Shown here: piece after piece, positions 1 to 12,539 of the stretch | How positions within the stretch are numbered: the first letter of the stretch is position 1 | Layout: each line of letters begins with the position of its first letter | Source: Sphagnum magellanicum | Taxonomy: Eukaryota; Streptophyta; Sphagnopsida; Sphagnales; Sphagnaceae | Assembly (NCBI GenBank): GCA_021904315.1 | Contig: CM038920.1 | Span: 11,842,001 to 11,906,000, forward strand | Direction of reading: 5' to 3' | Length of the DNA: 64,000 nt | The notes under the pieces: generated by a model | What the model was told of the DNA's origin: nothing | Databases searched by the model: none | Seen by the model: the letters and a program-made list of their open reading frames with translations, nothing else | Program-made: the position numbers and the translations under genes

Positions 1-1767
1 TTGTGAAAATGGTCATTAGAAGCCAATAAAATTCATGGTTTGGACTTAAGATTGGTTGGTGATTTTAGGAAACAAATTGTGACTACATTAATATTAGGTG
101 ATGGTGTGCTTTTGATTAGTTATTATTGGTCACATCGTGATGTACTTCATGTGATCAAGTTTTTAGGATTTTAATCCATTAAACATCTAACTTTGTCTTG
201 GTTTTTAACATCTTCTATAGTGCTAAGACTTCCAAAATTACCTTCTCCTTCTCCTCTTTTGCCTTCCGTCAATGGAATTCCTCTTCTACAACCATAGACT
301 TCATATGTAGAATTTGTAAAAACATCTTTTCAATTGTAATATAAAGTCTCCAACTTCTACAACCATAATTCTTTCTCCCATAACTCCAATCCTTCCTTAT
401 GTTTATAGTCTATCATTACCTTTCAGTATTATTGTTTTATGTCATTCCATGTGTCTTATTTATTTTTTAGTTCGTGACATTCCTTTTGTAGAGTTGTCCA
501 TTCGACCATTCGACCATCCTCCTTTTTAGCTATTTTTTCCCTATGGTCAACTCTAACATTTTAGCATTCAATTTCTCTTCCAGTTCTATTTTATGTTTCT
601 TCCAACCACCCATTCACTTCTTATATTCCTCATGGCCTTCATGTTCCATTTGCATTTGCTTATGTAATATTTATTTTTCTCCTTCAATTATGGTTAATCT
701 AGTTTTTTAATGATTGCACTTTTAAACCCAAATTACCCATCTTTAGTCTAATTATAACCATTGCTTGAAACATCTCAGTAAGTTTGTTGCTCTTTAAGAC
801 ATCAACTACCATATCCTCTACAAATTTGGGTCTAAGGTTCTATGGTGTTTCTTTTTTAAATCTGTCCTTTAATGACATCATTTTATCCCACATCTATAAC
901 TTTTGACCAATTTCCCAAGTTTTTCCTTTTGTTGATTTTGGTCTATTATGTGGCACTAATATTGTAGTTGGTTGATAATCATTGAATGATGGTTCTTGTA
1001 AAACCATCTATAATAATTGAAGTTGTCTTATGGCTGTTGCTGATTTATTTGTGGTTGTATTACATGTACATTCATTATAGCACCTTCATGAAGCACCATT
1101 TGTGCATGATAATCATAAATATCATCTATTTCATCACGTTGCGTTTACTAATGTTATACTTGAATTGCTACGACCAGCTATGGTGATATATTCCTTTCTT
1201 CCTTCATTTGTTACAACTACTCATTCCCTTCTTATTCTTGTGTATTGAAAATTATTTTCCTTCTATAATTTAAAAGGAATATGGTGTGTAACCATTATTG
1301 GGGTTGTGGATCTCATTTGTTTTGTATTCCTTCGCATAATTTTTTATGGTTTAACATCCACTAGAAAAAAAACATGTATTTTCAACTGTTTTTTATAACT
1401 AATTTTAGTCACAAATGACATTTGTGATTAAAATCCCTTTAATCGCCTTGGACAAGTTGCATGTGATATTAGTTGCAAACGATAAAAGGTATTGAATGAA
1501 CAAAAAAGTCAACAAATACAAGTTCATTCTTTGACTCCATTATATATCTATTGTCACATGCAATTAAGATGCGACTATTTCAGTCATTATTGAGGGCAAA
1601 TGATGTGTTGCCACATGTTCCAATATATAATTATTTCAAATAATAATTATTATTATTTTGAAATAATATGAGACGTTCAATTCACATGCTTGGATGATTT
1701 ATATTATGACACATGGCCTAATGTAAAAATGCCACATGACAATTTTAAAAAATTTAATACAAATTTA
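1..1767. other. AT-rich intergenic sequence
   Basis: No convincing coding frame is seen. The stretch is AT-rich and has only short open frames without recognisable motifs. Around 1408-1432 there is a small perfect inverted repeat (TCACAAAT, 3-base spacer, ATTTGTGA) of the kind found in transposon ends, but no partner end could be identified. Confidence 0.5.
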
Positions 1768-1998
1768 ATATTAGGTTGGTAAGTACTTAAGTAGGCATAT
1801 AAGTAGGTGATTACAAACTTAAGTTAAATACCTACCTACCTATTTAGGTAAAAAGATAAGTAGGTAAGTCCTACCTTCCTAGGTTAAATACTTATTCATA
1901 TAGGTACGTACTTAGGTAGGTAGGTACATGGGTCAACTTAGGTGGGTAGGTTAAATTAAGCACCTACTTAATTAGGTAGATAGTTAAGTTGGGGAGGT
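1768..1998. repeat. Irregular TAGGTA/TACCTA-rich repeat
   Basis: For about 230 bases the sequence is built from variants of TAGGTA and its complement TACCTA, with TTAAGT and CTTAAG joins. The array is irregular and has no fixed period. Because the motif occurs in both orientations, the region can form many short hairpins. Confidence 0.6.
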
Positions 1999-3289
1999 GG
2001 TAATTAAAAATTGTGCATAATTTTTAAAAAAAATTTGGGTTAAATTTTTTGGATGGCTCATTCCATGTGCACACATTTTTTAATGTGAGATTGGATGACC
2101 ACACCCCTTGTTTATATAATGTTAAAATTGGAAATGGAAAACAAACAATATGGGATAAATTTTGAAATTGCACTTTCTTGACAAATTAAGTTGCAACTTC
2201 AAAATTTTCTTCATGCCTTTTTTTTCTTAATTTTTAGATTTAAAACAATTCAAGTACATGACTCATTAAATAAATAAATAAATTTTAAATTAATCATGAT
2301 TAAATTTCACATATATTTAAAATATAAACTATACATTACAAATATTAATTCTTCATTATCGATTATTTAAATAACTAATAACTTCTTAATATTTAACTAA
2401 TTAACTATCTAGTTATTCACAACTTGTCAATACATAATTCATATATAAATAAATGATTTAAATATTTTCAAATATGGTCGAATTATAGAAAATATAATTA
2501 ATGTAAAAATAATTTAATTATTATACTTTAAAATAACTATTATAAATGGTTTTTTCCATTGGTAATTAATAACTATAAATAAAATAATTTTCTGAACATA
2601 TATTAATATATTTTTAATAACTTTAATAACTCTATAAACATATTTATCATAGCTAAGTAATTGCAGATTTTTTTATCAAAAAAAAATTACTATATAATAA
2701 TTCTTGCAATTATAATTACTATATTAAATAATGTTTTTCAGAAATAATTACAACGATTTTAAAGTAATGTAACATTAATTATATTAATTGAATTATTTTA
2801 CTGTAATAATATAAAAACTGATGTTGTAATAATAAATTTTTCGTGTAACCTATAATTAATAAATAGAATCATTTATAATTATTTATAAAAATGATATATT
2901 ATGAAAAATAGTCACAAAAAATAAATATTTTAATTTTTTATATTAAAATCCATGTACTTATGGTCATAACATTAATTATTTTAATTAAATTATGATTATT
3001 TTATAGAATTAAAATTTTTTAAAAAAATAATTATTATTATAAATTGATTTTTCAAGTATTGTAATTCTAACTTACAAATAAATTAAGTTTCTTAGTTTGT
3101 TTCCTTTTTTTTGATGGCTTAAATTCTTGTCTAAGCTTATAAACTATTGTAGTAATATTTAGCATCACATATATAATTTGTTGTTCTTGTGAAATAATAA
3201 TTAGTATTTGAAGTATCCCACTCATCATTCTAGGCATTCTTGATGATGGTGTTAACTTTCTAGGTGACCTAACCTCCAATTATACAACA
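1999..3289. other. Very AT-rich intergenic sequence
   Basis: Extremely AT-rich, with long A/T runs and many TAATTA/ATTAAT words. No gene, motif or clear repeat unit is seen. Confidence 0.5.
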
Positions 3290-4700
3290 TTCATCTATAT
3301 TCTCAATGGTATAAAGTCTAGTCTTACATAAAAGGTTCTGTTATACTCAAATTGGAAGGATTATGGATCCTTAGTTTGTTTAGTACAAATTGTTTTTCAC
3401 CCAAAATAATTTCTTGTGTCCTTTCTTCTAAACTATGTTGAATCCATTCTCTTGACTATTGTTGTTCTATAAAATTTATGTCCAACATTTGTTGTCCCAC
3501 ATGTCTAACAAATCCATCCTTCATTTCCCTATCAATTTGTGGACATTCTGTGATCACATGTTTTCTAATTCTATAAAATGCACAAATTTTAGAAAGAATT
3601 TGAGCCACTTGGCTGAATCCATAAAATCATGATTTCTACGTTTTGGATTCCTTTGCTTTTGTGGTTCGTTTGAAATGGTAATGCCTCTTCTAGAACATCC
3701 AAATGTGCAGCATCATACATAGATGTTCTTAGGTAATTCACATTTGCCCATTTTGGAATGTTGGGATTGTAGTTATTTTCCACATCTTAGTGTTTTACTA
3801 GTTCATGATACTTTAACAATGTTGATTGGTACACAAATGGTAAGTTTGTGTGCATATTGTAATCACTTTGATTATTCACAAATTCTAGATTTGAAGAAAT
3901 TCTAGGGTCCTCCATTAACAATTCATCCCCTAGATTTTTCTTTTCCCAATGTAAAAACAAACAATCCCCAATCCTCATCAAATTTCAAAACTACATCCTA
4001 AGTCTTTACCTTCCAAAAGTAATTTGAAACTCAAATTAACAAAATGTGTTAATCTTATCCAACTAATCAACCATCTTCATCTTGCTTTGTTAAATCTTTA
4101 ACATTCACTTGGTAACAAAATGACCATCATTTCTTGATTGGGTAGTTATGAACCTAATGGTCTTTGGATTGACCACATACATGCATAAGCCTTCCCAACA
4201 ATGTTGATCTTTCTCTTGTTGTATAAAAGGTTTGAATCAAATTGCATCCAATTTGCATGTATTGTAGACCAAAAGACAAACTATCACATTTCTCATAACA
4301 AAAATTAACTTTGTGAAAGTCTCAACATTTGACATTGTCAACATCAAATCTTTGACATCATTTTCCAAACCCCAGTGGATCAATTGATTAATAAAACATA
4401 TTCATCCCAATTCATGTCATAAGTTAATTATTATAATTTGGAGGTGAATGATTAATTTTATTAATACAAGGAACATATTTTCATTGTTGTTGAACAAATG
4501 TTGTCATGGTTGCCAAAAGTTGCACTACAGTCTATTAGAAAGGCTTCAAAATCATCAAGAAGATGAAATCCTTCCTTCCAATATAAGGCAAAATTAGCTA
4601 AAGGGTATGCTTGATGAAAGGGTGCCCACAAGACCAACTTGGCTTCTAGGTCATTGGATATTGTTGTCGTGGTAATCAAATGATCAACCATATGGTACAT
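3290..4700 (-). mobile_element. Degenerate retrotransposon gag-like relic
   Basis: Reading the minus strand in several frames gives pieces that resemble plant LTR-retrotransposon Gag. At about 4461-4560 there is a capsid-like block with the order (L)LDDFEAFLIDCSATFG followed by a short Thr/Lys-rich segment, as in many Gag capsid domains. At about 3540-3600 a zinc-knuckle-like piece reads CAFYRIRKHVITECP; canonical CCHC knuckles have a second Cys where this has Tyr. Stops and frame changes break the frame throughout. No LTRs or polymerase were found beside it, so it is an old fragment. The assignment rests on motif resemblance only. Confidence 0.4.
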
Positions 4701-6365
4701 TCACAAAATAACAAGCCATAACAAGTGTAACCAATGCTTAATTTTTCATTTAAAAATTAAAATTAAATTAATATTGTAACCTTTTTTTAATGTGCTTGGA
4801 TGATAATGTTTTTAATATATTATGGAAACATGTGAAATAATTTGCAATGAATCTAATGAGGATAAAACACTCAAAAATATTCATTAAATATTGTAATCAA
4901 CGCTTTTGTTACTTATTTAAACTTTTAAATGGACTTAAAAGGACTTGAAAATGACATAATTTTGAGAAGACTCTTAAAACATATTATTACATAATAATAT
5001 AACACAACATATATTTAAGTCAAAAGGATTTTTGATGTTTTTTTCAATTTATAAATAAAATATTCATAATATATTTCATGAATATTCCAAAATAAGTAGT
5101 CACCTAAGTCCTTATTCAAGGTGCACCTTTGATTCATTATTTCATGAATGCACCCCACACAAATAATTGGAAAAATATCAAAATTTTGAGGGATTTTCAT
5201 CAAATTTATTATGCAAATTGATTTGAGGTTGTTTGATGTTATTTTCAAAGACAACACAACAAACACAAGTTTGATTTCCCTATAATCCAAACAAAGTTTA
5301 ATGTAAAATTTGATTTTCTCCTCACAACATACTTGATGCTACCACACCTCCTCCATAATATTGAAAGGGTTTTTAGAAATAGATCCCATCTTAAAGTAAC
5401 AAGAAATAAAAGAAAAAAATCAATTTAAAAAAAGTATAAAGATAACATGCAATCGTTAATGACATGATGGATAAAAGGTACTACAACAAAAACATGTTTT
5501 TTACATCCCTTACATTGTGACCAAGATAACTAACATGACTAAACTTCTTGTTCAAAATGACAACACAAAATAAATTTTGTCCATTTTGCCTCCCTCAAAA
5601 ATGGATATGTTCAATATGACTAAACCAAAACCACAAAAACATAGCTTTTATGCCCCTAGGAAACTAACTGTAATAATTATAGAATCAATTATAGTCAGTC
5701 CATGATGATGGACTATGTTTCTTTTCACTAATTAAATAAGTAGATGTGTCTAAGTTGAAATACAATTTCAAAATTAACTACTTATTTAACAAATGTGGGT
5801 CGAAGTTGCCAAGGTACCATGATATTCCACTTATTCAAAGATCTACTCCATAGTAACAGAGACTCATTTTGTTTTGTTCCTATGCAAGTTTGGTTTAATT
5901 GCATTTTAAATATTCCTTAAGGAATATAAATTCTTATGTGTAAAGAAATGAGGTAATCTAAGAGCAATGAAATTAAATAAAATTAACATAAATATCAAGA
6001 CATGGAACTTGTGTATTTTGATGCCATTATTATATTTGAGCTCTAATTCACGCAAACACATTTCCTCAATTTGGAGGTGATGCCTCCTCATCTGCAACAC
6101 TAGTAATTTTGGCGAGTCCATCAATCCTGGCACAGATCTGCCCAAATCATTTGATGCTCTCCCAGAGGCCATCTAAATCTTTTCCACCAGCAATGTGCCC
6201 CCAAAGGCGTGCTCTGTCCCTAAGGGGTGCCTTCTCGAGCAGATAATGAACAAAAGGAGAAAGAAAGGCCATTAAGATTAGTGTTACTTAGAGTGGCCTA
6301 TTATCCACTGATGGAAAGTATGCAGATCAAGGGTCAGACTAAAGCAATACCCACTAGCGCACTGC
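4701..6365. other. Intergenic sequence, nothing recognised
   Basis: AT-rich up to about 6060, then more balanced. Short open frames have no recognisable domains. No RNA gene or repeat boundary is seen. Confidence 0.45.
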
Positions 6366-6545
6366 ACATGATGGATGGTGTGTGGACAGAGAGCACTTTT
6401 TGGTTGTACCCTTGTATCATAGCTAACCATGGTGGTCAGTTACCTACTAACCATTCACACACAACTGCCTACCTAATTGCCACCAAGTGCCTCACCTACT
6501 AATTTACCAACATTATAACCACTTACATTCCCTACCTACTTCCCT
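6366..6545 (+). repeat. Dispersed repeat, copy 1 of an inverted pair
   Basis: The stretch GATGGATGGTGTGTGGACAG through CTAACCATGGTGGTCAGTTA to CACTTACATTCCCTACCTAC is matched, with substitutions and indels, by the reverse complement of 29225-29405. The two copies are about 23 kb apart and inverted. No coding frame spans either one, so this is probably a non-coding transposon segment such as an LTR piece. Confidence 0.6.
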
Positions 6546-7982
6546 AGGGTACCCCACTTACACAGGTCCTTGGTCATTCCTGGGTAGTGTGAGGCCGAAA
6601 GTAGGCGGGTCTACACTACAGGTCATCACGGTGGAACGTCGGTGACTCAGTTGTGCTTCATCGACAACCAAAGTATAATGGGTTTCCAATGGATGGTGCA
6701 GTGTTAGGTGCTGCAGGCTAAGCAGTCTTTTGCACACATGGTTTGTTAGGGGACAGGAATACATATGAAAAAGCTTAAAATTCCAGGACACCTCAGTCCG
6801 TGATAGATTGCATGGAAAACCAGTGATGCAATACAAAACTTGAACTCTTAGCACATACTAGTGTGGCCTGTGTCCTTGGCCCAAGTGTTACCACGTTCTC
6901 AACCCTAAACTGATTTTTCCTTCCAAAAACCTGGTTTTTGGGAATTTATTTGACTTTTCAGCAGCAGAAATCACTTAAAAATCAATATCTCCAACATTGT
7001 GAATCCAAATCTTACCAAATGAATTCCATTAAATCCTGTTTATCAAGATCTTTCCCAAAACACCAAAGGCACACTCGAATTCCTCCGAAATTTTCAGCTA
7101 CGATTTAATTTAATTTTCAGTGAAGAAATCATTCAATATTCAAGAACTTTTGCATAGCAAGTCCAAATGTCATGGAAACAAGCCCATGCACCCTCCTTGT
7201 TGAGAGCTTTCCAAAGAACACAATCTTTAGCATCCTGGTTCGGTGGATCTCATAAGTATAAAACAAAACAAACTACCTTCCTTCATAGATAGATAATAGC
7301 TTGCATATTTGGTTTAAGTCAGAAATTGAACAACAGGGGTCCAGTGCCATTGTTTTGAGAGAAGACCAGATAATTATGAGAACAAAACTGCTACATATAC
7401 ATTCCTTCAGTCAGGGCGAAATAACAACAGCATATGATATTGATTACTTTGTTCCCATGACTTGGATTTTTTTTAAGTGAAGAATTTTACAATACTTCTG
7501 TTGGTGGTGTTGTGCCACCATTGCAACACCCATTTCCAGAGTGTTGCACAGTGGCCAAAAAATGTTACGCAATGTAGCAGGCAGGTGTCTGGGTTTAATT
7601 TTCGGACCTCTCAATTATAGGCGATAGTCTTAACTTTGGGCTATTATCCCCCATAGCCCAACCATGGCCAAAACTGTGGGGGAAAGAAAAAAAAAGGTTA
7701 ATTGGAGCGTTTTTGGCTTCATTGTGTTCCCAATGACCATTCTCTGCAGAACCAAAAAAGGCTCTTGGGGGACCGGATCAGCTGGGAACGGCCATTGGGA
7801 AAGCAGTGAGCCAAAAAGGCTCTTGGAGTACTGGAACAAATGCGGATCTCCATCCACCGCGGATGGGATGTAACTCCCAATGTGGTTGTTGATTAGGCCT
7901 GGGCCCTTCTCAAATGAGTCTTATTATCCAAAAACAAGGCCCACAGCCTAGTTCTTAGATCATAAAAACACAATCAATACTG
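6546..7982. other. Intergenic, probable transposon debris
   Basis: Base composition is less AT-rich than the left edge. No gene is recognised. Around 7740-7830 the phrase GGCTCTTGG with a CCATTGGGAAAG-type flank occurs twice, a small local duplication. Open frames on both strands lack domain signatures. Confidence 0.4.
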
Positions 7983-8150
7983 AGAACAGCAGACCCCAAT
8001 GAGTGCCTGCCACCCATATTCCAACTGAGTTGCAGGCCTATTGTGCGAAAAACCGAAATTGAATCGGAACAGCAGCCCACCAATGACTGCCTGCCACCCA
8101 CAGTCCAACTGATGGGTCGCACACATGATTTTGAAAACATTGTCTGCCCA
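7983..8150. repeat. Tandem duplication, about 84-bp period
   Basis: GAACAGCAGACCCCAATGAG at 7983 and GAACAGCAGCCCACCAATGA at about 8067 begin two diverged copies that continue through TGCCTGCCACCCA and a TCCAACTGA word. Two units are present. Confidence 0.6.
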
Positions 8151-8279
8151 CCTTTTTAGCTGCTGCATCTAATTTTCTCTCCCCGACCCAGGCAATTTGT
8201 TTAAAAAACTCCATACATGGGCAGCACCTATCCTAGTAGCTTGTCCCTAAAAAAAAAAACACATTAGGATAAAGCATGC

Positions 8280-8402
8280 GAGGAGCACCAATTGGGTGGC
8301 ACCAACATGCCCACAGGGATTTTTCTTATATTTTGAAGGGGCCACCAAATTGGGTGGCGCAAACATGCCCTCAAGGGATGTTTCTTATCTTTTTGAAGGG
8401 GT
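8280..8402. repeat. Tandem duplication, about 61-bp period
   Basis: Two copies of a unit containing CACCAA(A)TTGGGTGGC, AACATGCCC and TTTGAAGGGG lie head to tail, followed directly by the 73-bp array. Confidence 0.6.
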
Positions 8403-8417
8403 GGGGGCTTGATTTCC

Positions 8418-8710
8418 CATCAAGTTCCAAAACAGTTTCCATCAAATTCCTCTTGTTTCCATCAATAAGCCATCAAAATCCTTTTGTTCTCATCAAGTTC
8501 CTAAACAATTCCCATCAAATTCCTCTTGTTCCCATCAATAACCCATCAAAATCCTTTTGTTCTCCTCAAGTTCCCAAACAATTCCCATCAAATTCCTCTT
8601 GTTCCCATCAACAACCCATCAAAATCCTTTTGTTCCCAGAAAGTTCCCAGAAAGTCCTCATCAAATTCCTCTTGTTCCCATTAAGTTCTCATCAATATCC
8701 TTTTGTTCCC
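8418..8710. repeat. 73-bp tandem array, four units
   Basis: Four head-to-tail units start near 8418, 8491, 8564 and 8637. Each has the order CATCAAGTTCC, CCATCAAATTCCTCTTGTT, CCATCAAAATCCTTTTGTT. The spacing is 73 bp, not a multiple of three. The long open frame that crosses the array therefore cycles through frames and is not a conserved protein repeat. The fourth unit is the most diverged. Confidence 0.85.
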
Positions 8711-8968
8711 ATGGCTATGGAGGATAGGCAGGTGAGCACGAACGTGAACGGTGAGACTAGAGAGCGACTCGGGCAGAGTGCTAGACGGAGCGCCGCAGTC
8801 CGTGGGCAGGCCAGAAAGGGAGCTACAATGGCAGGCAGACGTCTGCCGGATGCGGCAGAGCGGAAACTCGGGATTTTCTGCCTGCTAGGTTTTGTGGAAG
8901 ATCGCGGGCGGATCTGCATCTCGCGCGGCAGTCTGCCGCGCTTCCTCCTTCGTGTGCGCGACCCATGA
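8711..8968 (+). other. CpG-rich patch with an 85-codon open frame
   Basis: Immediately after the 73-bp array the sequence becomes GC- and CpG-rich, unlike its neighbours. An ATG at 8711 opens a frame of 85 residues (start MAMEDRQV, Arg-rich, ending at a TGA near 8966). No domain is recognised and there is no sign of selection on codon use. It could be the first exon of a lost gene, a promoter-type unmethylated island, or a fragment of inserted DNA. I do not claim a protein. Confidence 0.3.
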
Positions 8969-9689
8969 GTTGCATACCCATGTGCAAAAAACACAAATTG
9001 AAGCCTCAATTTGTACACTACAATCAGAGTGTTTATTTCTATGGATGTCTAGGTCTGTTGGAAGATGGTAATATTTGCTTTCTTTGATAGAGTTCAGGTT
9101 TTGGGTGTGATGAAGTCGCAGCTTAGGACCCAAGGAACAGAGCATGATGTATTCAATCTAATACCCAAAAGCAGAAATCTTGTGAAATGTAGCAAAGATT
9201 GTTCTCTTCTTTTGCATATCCCAAGATTTTTAATGCCATAACCAAGTAACAGAAGATACCTGCACACCAAGTTTATGCAATCACTTGTTGAACCAAAGTC
9301 ATTTCTTGTAGGTTGTCTTTGTTTATGTAGCCACACCATGGAGCCTCTCTACAGGTGATACTTCCACAACCACTAGACGGACAGATTCTTGCGAATTATT
9401 TTCCAGAAAAATCTTCTACCTCTTCATATCTATTGGTAGGGAAAATATAAAAGAAAGATGTGTCACAAAAAAATGAAGCTACAGACACATTGGCAAAGGC
9501 AGTTTATATCTGTTTCTCAACCAATGCATATTATGGTAAACTCCATTAGGTTGCAGGAAGACCAAAATAGCCTTAAGCTTTCCTCCATTCCCATGTTCCT
9601 CGTCTCCCCAAATGCTCCTTGCATTAATAGCTTTTGATCTTCTCTCTTGCTATCCTTGCACACAGTTTTCCTGCATCTTACAGCATTTT

Positions 9690-10440
9690 CTCTTTACTTA
9701 GTGTGACAACAGCCCAAGTGCATCATCAAATAGACAGAGAATGAAAATGCAGGTGAGCTGCAGGGCATGCCCAGAGGACAGGGTCTGCCTGCTCTGGTTC
9801 CTGTTTGTGTTGATCCAATTAGTTCCAACTATGTCTTTTGCCTTTGCCCACATTTCACACATCCCAGAGTTGTAGCATTCCAAGCAAATGGTTTTACAGT
9901 TTCCAATTATGTGTGGGCATCTCATTGGACATTTTTCCAAGTGTCCTCTTAAGCTCCCACATTTGCATACAAGTCAATGAGCCTAGTGACAACAAACCCA
10001 TTAAACTTGAGATAACTTTCAACAGTCTGTTCCTGGGCTGGCCTGCCTTGTTCAATTGCCATTACACTGGCACACACATTCAAAACTCCACTGGAAGTTA
10101 CAGGGTCTGACTTATATTGCATTTCCACAAATAACTACAATGCCCTCTCTCCTTGCCAACTTGTGACATGTCCTGGAATTATGGCATTCCAAGCATCCAT
10201 ATCGCACATACATTTCAATGAGGAAACTGACTGCAAAAGCATCTGTCTCACAGCCCTTTTGGATGATCTGTGTAGGGATCCATCTGTCTCCAATTCTCAT
10301 ATGCTATCTAATGCATAGAGCATCTGAAAAAATGTGAATGTGTTAGAGATCATGCCTTCTTGTTGCATTTGTTTGGAAAAGATCCATTAATGCCCTCCCA
10401 TAATGGCCATCCTTCAACAATGACTAACTTTCTGCATCAA
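9690..10440 (-). pseudogene. Pentatricopeptide-repeat (PPR) protein pseudogene
   Basis: The minus strand, read across frame changes, gives a succession of plant PPR signatures. From 10430 downward these include QMQQEGMISNTFTFFQ-like sequence, a block near 10230-10290 with TQIIQKGCETDAFAVSFLIE (compare xxIIKxGxExDVFVxxxLIDMY), DAWNAIIPGHV, then VLNVCASVMAIEQGRPA and LKFNGFVVTRLIDLYANVGA, and finally AWNATTLGC. Real PPR genes of this type encode organellar RNA-binding proteins of several hundred residues. This copy covers only about four to five repeats, has several stops and frameshifts, and shows neither a start nor the C-terminal E/DYW part. It is a dead fragment; the family call is firm. 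Confidence 0.75.
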
Positions 10441-11720
10441 CGAGAGAGGAATGACACAGCAATTGTCTTTTACCTTCTTTGACCACACCCCTGTCCAGGA
10501 ACTGAAAAAGAACTCCTACTAAAGTTTCTCAATCATCAATTTCTGGTCTGCTAAAACCTAGGAGCTACTGGTGAAAATCACATCATTGACCACTCAAGAT
10601 CTCAGATACATCTCAGGCAGATTTTATGTCACCTTGTAGGTTGTGTTTGGAAGAGATGGTGCTAGCCCTAGGTCAAATTTGATACAACACACGCTACTTG
10701 AACCTCAGCATTGATTATCTGTAACATGCAAAATATGTGCTTACCTGATGGACCTGTTGCTGCGACTGCTGGAAGACTTTGATTTCAGGAGGTGGCTATG
10801 ACCCTCTGGCATGAACAGCACCTGTCAAATGCAGTTCAATTTTGTCCAACAATTCAAAGATGTTGCATGAATCTTCCCCAACACTTAAATTACACTCAAA
10901 TCCTATGCTTCATAACCCCCAATACCTCATCAAAGCTTGCTCCCATCATCAGAACTCTGGATAAAATCCAGAAGAAAGGGATTTCATTCAGAGTGAACCA
11001 CAAGTAGGGTAGTACCATTATCACGACCATGTTTTTTCAGTCTAAGATTCTTCTGGAAGATAGAATGAGGGAACTGATTGCAAAACTTATCTTATTGCTG
11101 GGCTGATCCCACCTTTCTAATACACCCTTACTGCAGAGGTCCCTTCTTCTTCAAGGATGAAAATGAAGGTTGGAAGAAGCAAAATCTGTAATTGTTGTAC
11201 AAATGGACTCAGACTGAATGCCAGTTCTATTTCAGCAATTGCACAGCAGGCAACAGCCAACAAAAGCATACCATGGGGCCAGCCATAGGAGTACATGCAG
11301 AATAGTGAGACCATAACCAAACCCTGGTACTGAACTTCTCCATTTGACAATGCATACATAGAGAAATGGCACAAGACACAGAATAGAGAATCATGAGAAT
11401 CAGAGAGAAACCAAAGAGACCTTACCTTCCATGTCTTCACATGTACTTACACCATCGTGACCATCCTGACCGCCTCCTTGTTGAGGCTCCCATTATAAGA
11501 GACTTGCCAACAGGGGCGGGGGATTTCAACCTGCACAGATCTGGAATTTCCATACCTGATTGCTCTTCAGCACTGCATGAGTAAAGGAACAACAGAAGAA
11601 AAGACTGAACGAACAACTCTGTTGCAAGCAGAGAAAATCTCCACAACAACATTGCAAGAGACTTTGAAGATCTCAGATGTCTGAAAACCAAACTATTTCC
11701 AGTCATCAAAATTAGCAAGT
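10441..11720. other. Intergenic sequence, nothing recognised
   Basis: Mixed composition. Open frames on both strands, including one on the minus strand near 11117-11440 rich in hydrophobic residues, show no family motif. It may contain further decayed parts of the PPR copy, which I could not align by eye. Confidence 0.35.
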
Positions 11721-12030
11721 CTCCAAGTCTCGGATTCTGCACTCAATTCTGCGTCTGAGTTCGTGTTCTGTTGCATTGATGAATCCGAAGAGCAAAGTGT
11801 TACAGAAAAATGATCTTCGATCTTTCCTCAGCAAACCGAGGCTAGCACAAATGCAAGTTACAGCTTCTTGTTGTTGTTGTATTTAGCGGTCTCCAAGTCT
11901 CGGATTCTGCAGTCAATTCTGCTGATTTCGTGTTTTATTGCAGTGATGAATCCGAAGAGCACGTGTTACAGTAAAATGAGTTTTGATCTTTCCTCAGCAA
12001 GCAAGCAAACAGAGGCTCGCAATTGCACCA
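11721..12030. repeat. Tandem duplication, 170-bp offset
   Basis: CTCCAAGTCTCGGATTCTGC begins at 11721 and again at 11891. Both copies continue through a CAATTCTGC word, GATGAATCCGAAGAGCA and TTTCCTCAGCAA with small indels. The two units run to about 11860 and 12030. Confidence 0.85.
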
Positions 12031-12239
12031 TTATTTTCTGCAGGGAGTTAGCTGCAACCAAAGTTCCTGTTGCTGCTGGTTTTCAGCTTCCTGTCGTTGC
12101 TAGCTTTCCTAGCTTCAGCAGAAACAAAATGCGGCGATCTACGAAGCCAAACGGCTCCTCTCTCTGAGCACCTCACCAGCTCCAGACTCTTGAGCAAGTT
12201 AACATCTTCTTTAAGACCTGGAGAAGAAGAGATCGAGAT

Positions 12240-12470
12240 CATCACTTGGATTCAATTGTGAGTCTGCGAGGATTTACCGAAAGAAGGCGGCCGAACACCG
12301 GCATCATCCGCATTGCATAGGCGGAAATATGATCCCGTTGTCGTCGCCATGATCGGAGTCGATGATCCTCCGCGCATTTGCTTCCGAAACACGCACGCTT
12401 GCTTCGCGGTAAGTCATGGCGCGCCACTCCGAGACGGAAGTGCGATCGAATCCCCCTCCATGCAGTGTTT
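12240..12470. other. CpG-rich island
   Basis: Dense in CG dinucleotides (for example CCGTTGTCGTCGCCATGATC and GGCGCGCCACTCCGAGACGG) in a CpG-poor setting. A splice-donor-like TTCGCG|GTAAGT lies near 12408. It may mark the promoter or first exon of a gene that I cannot otherwise trace, and a dispersed repeat begins right after it. No coding claim is made. Confidence 0.35.
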
Positions 12471-12539
12471 TTTTTTCCTTTTTTTTGCGGGGGAACGGAG
12501 GGTGGGGCGGGAATTTTCGCACCGCAGTGAAATTTTTTT

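Noticed and set aside
8276..8968. 230-residue open frame on the plus strand
   Set aside because: Most of it crosses the 73-bp array, whose unit is not a multiple of three, so the translation changes frame each unit. Only the end after 8711 could be considered, and it has no domain.
12070..12261. Signal-peptide-like frame (hydrophobic start then Cys-rich)
   Set aside because: It begins at TTG with no in-frame ATG nearby, is only about 60 residues and overlaps a minus-strand frame of equal quality.
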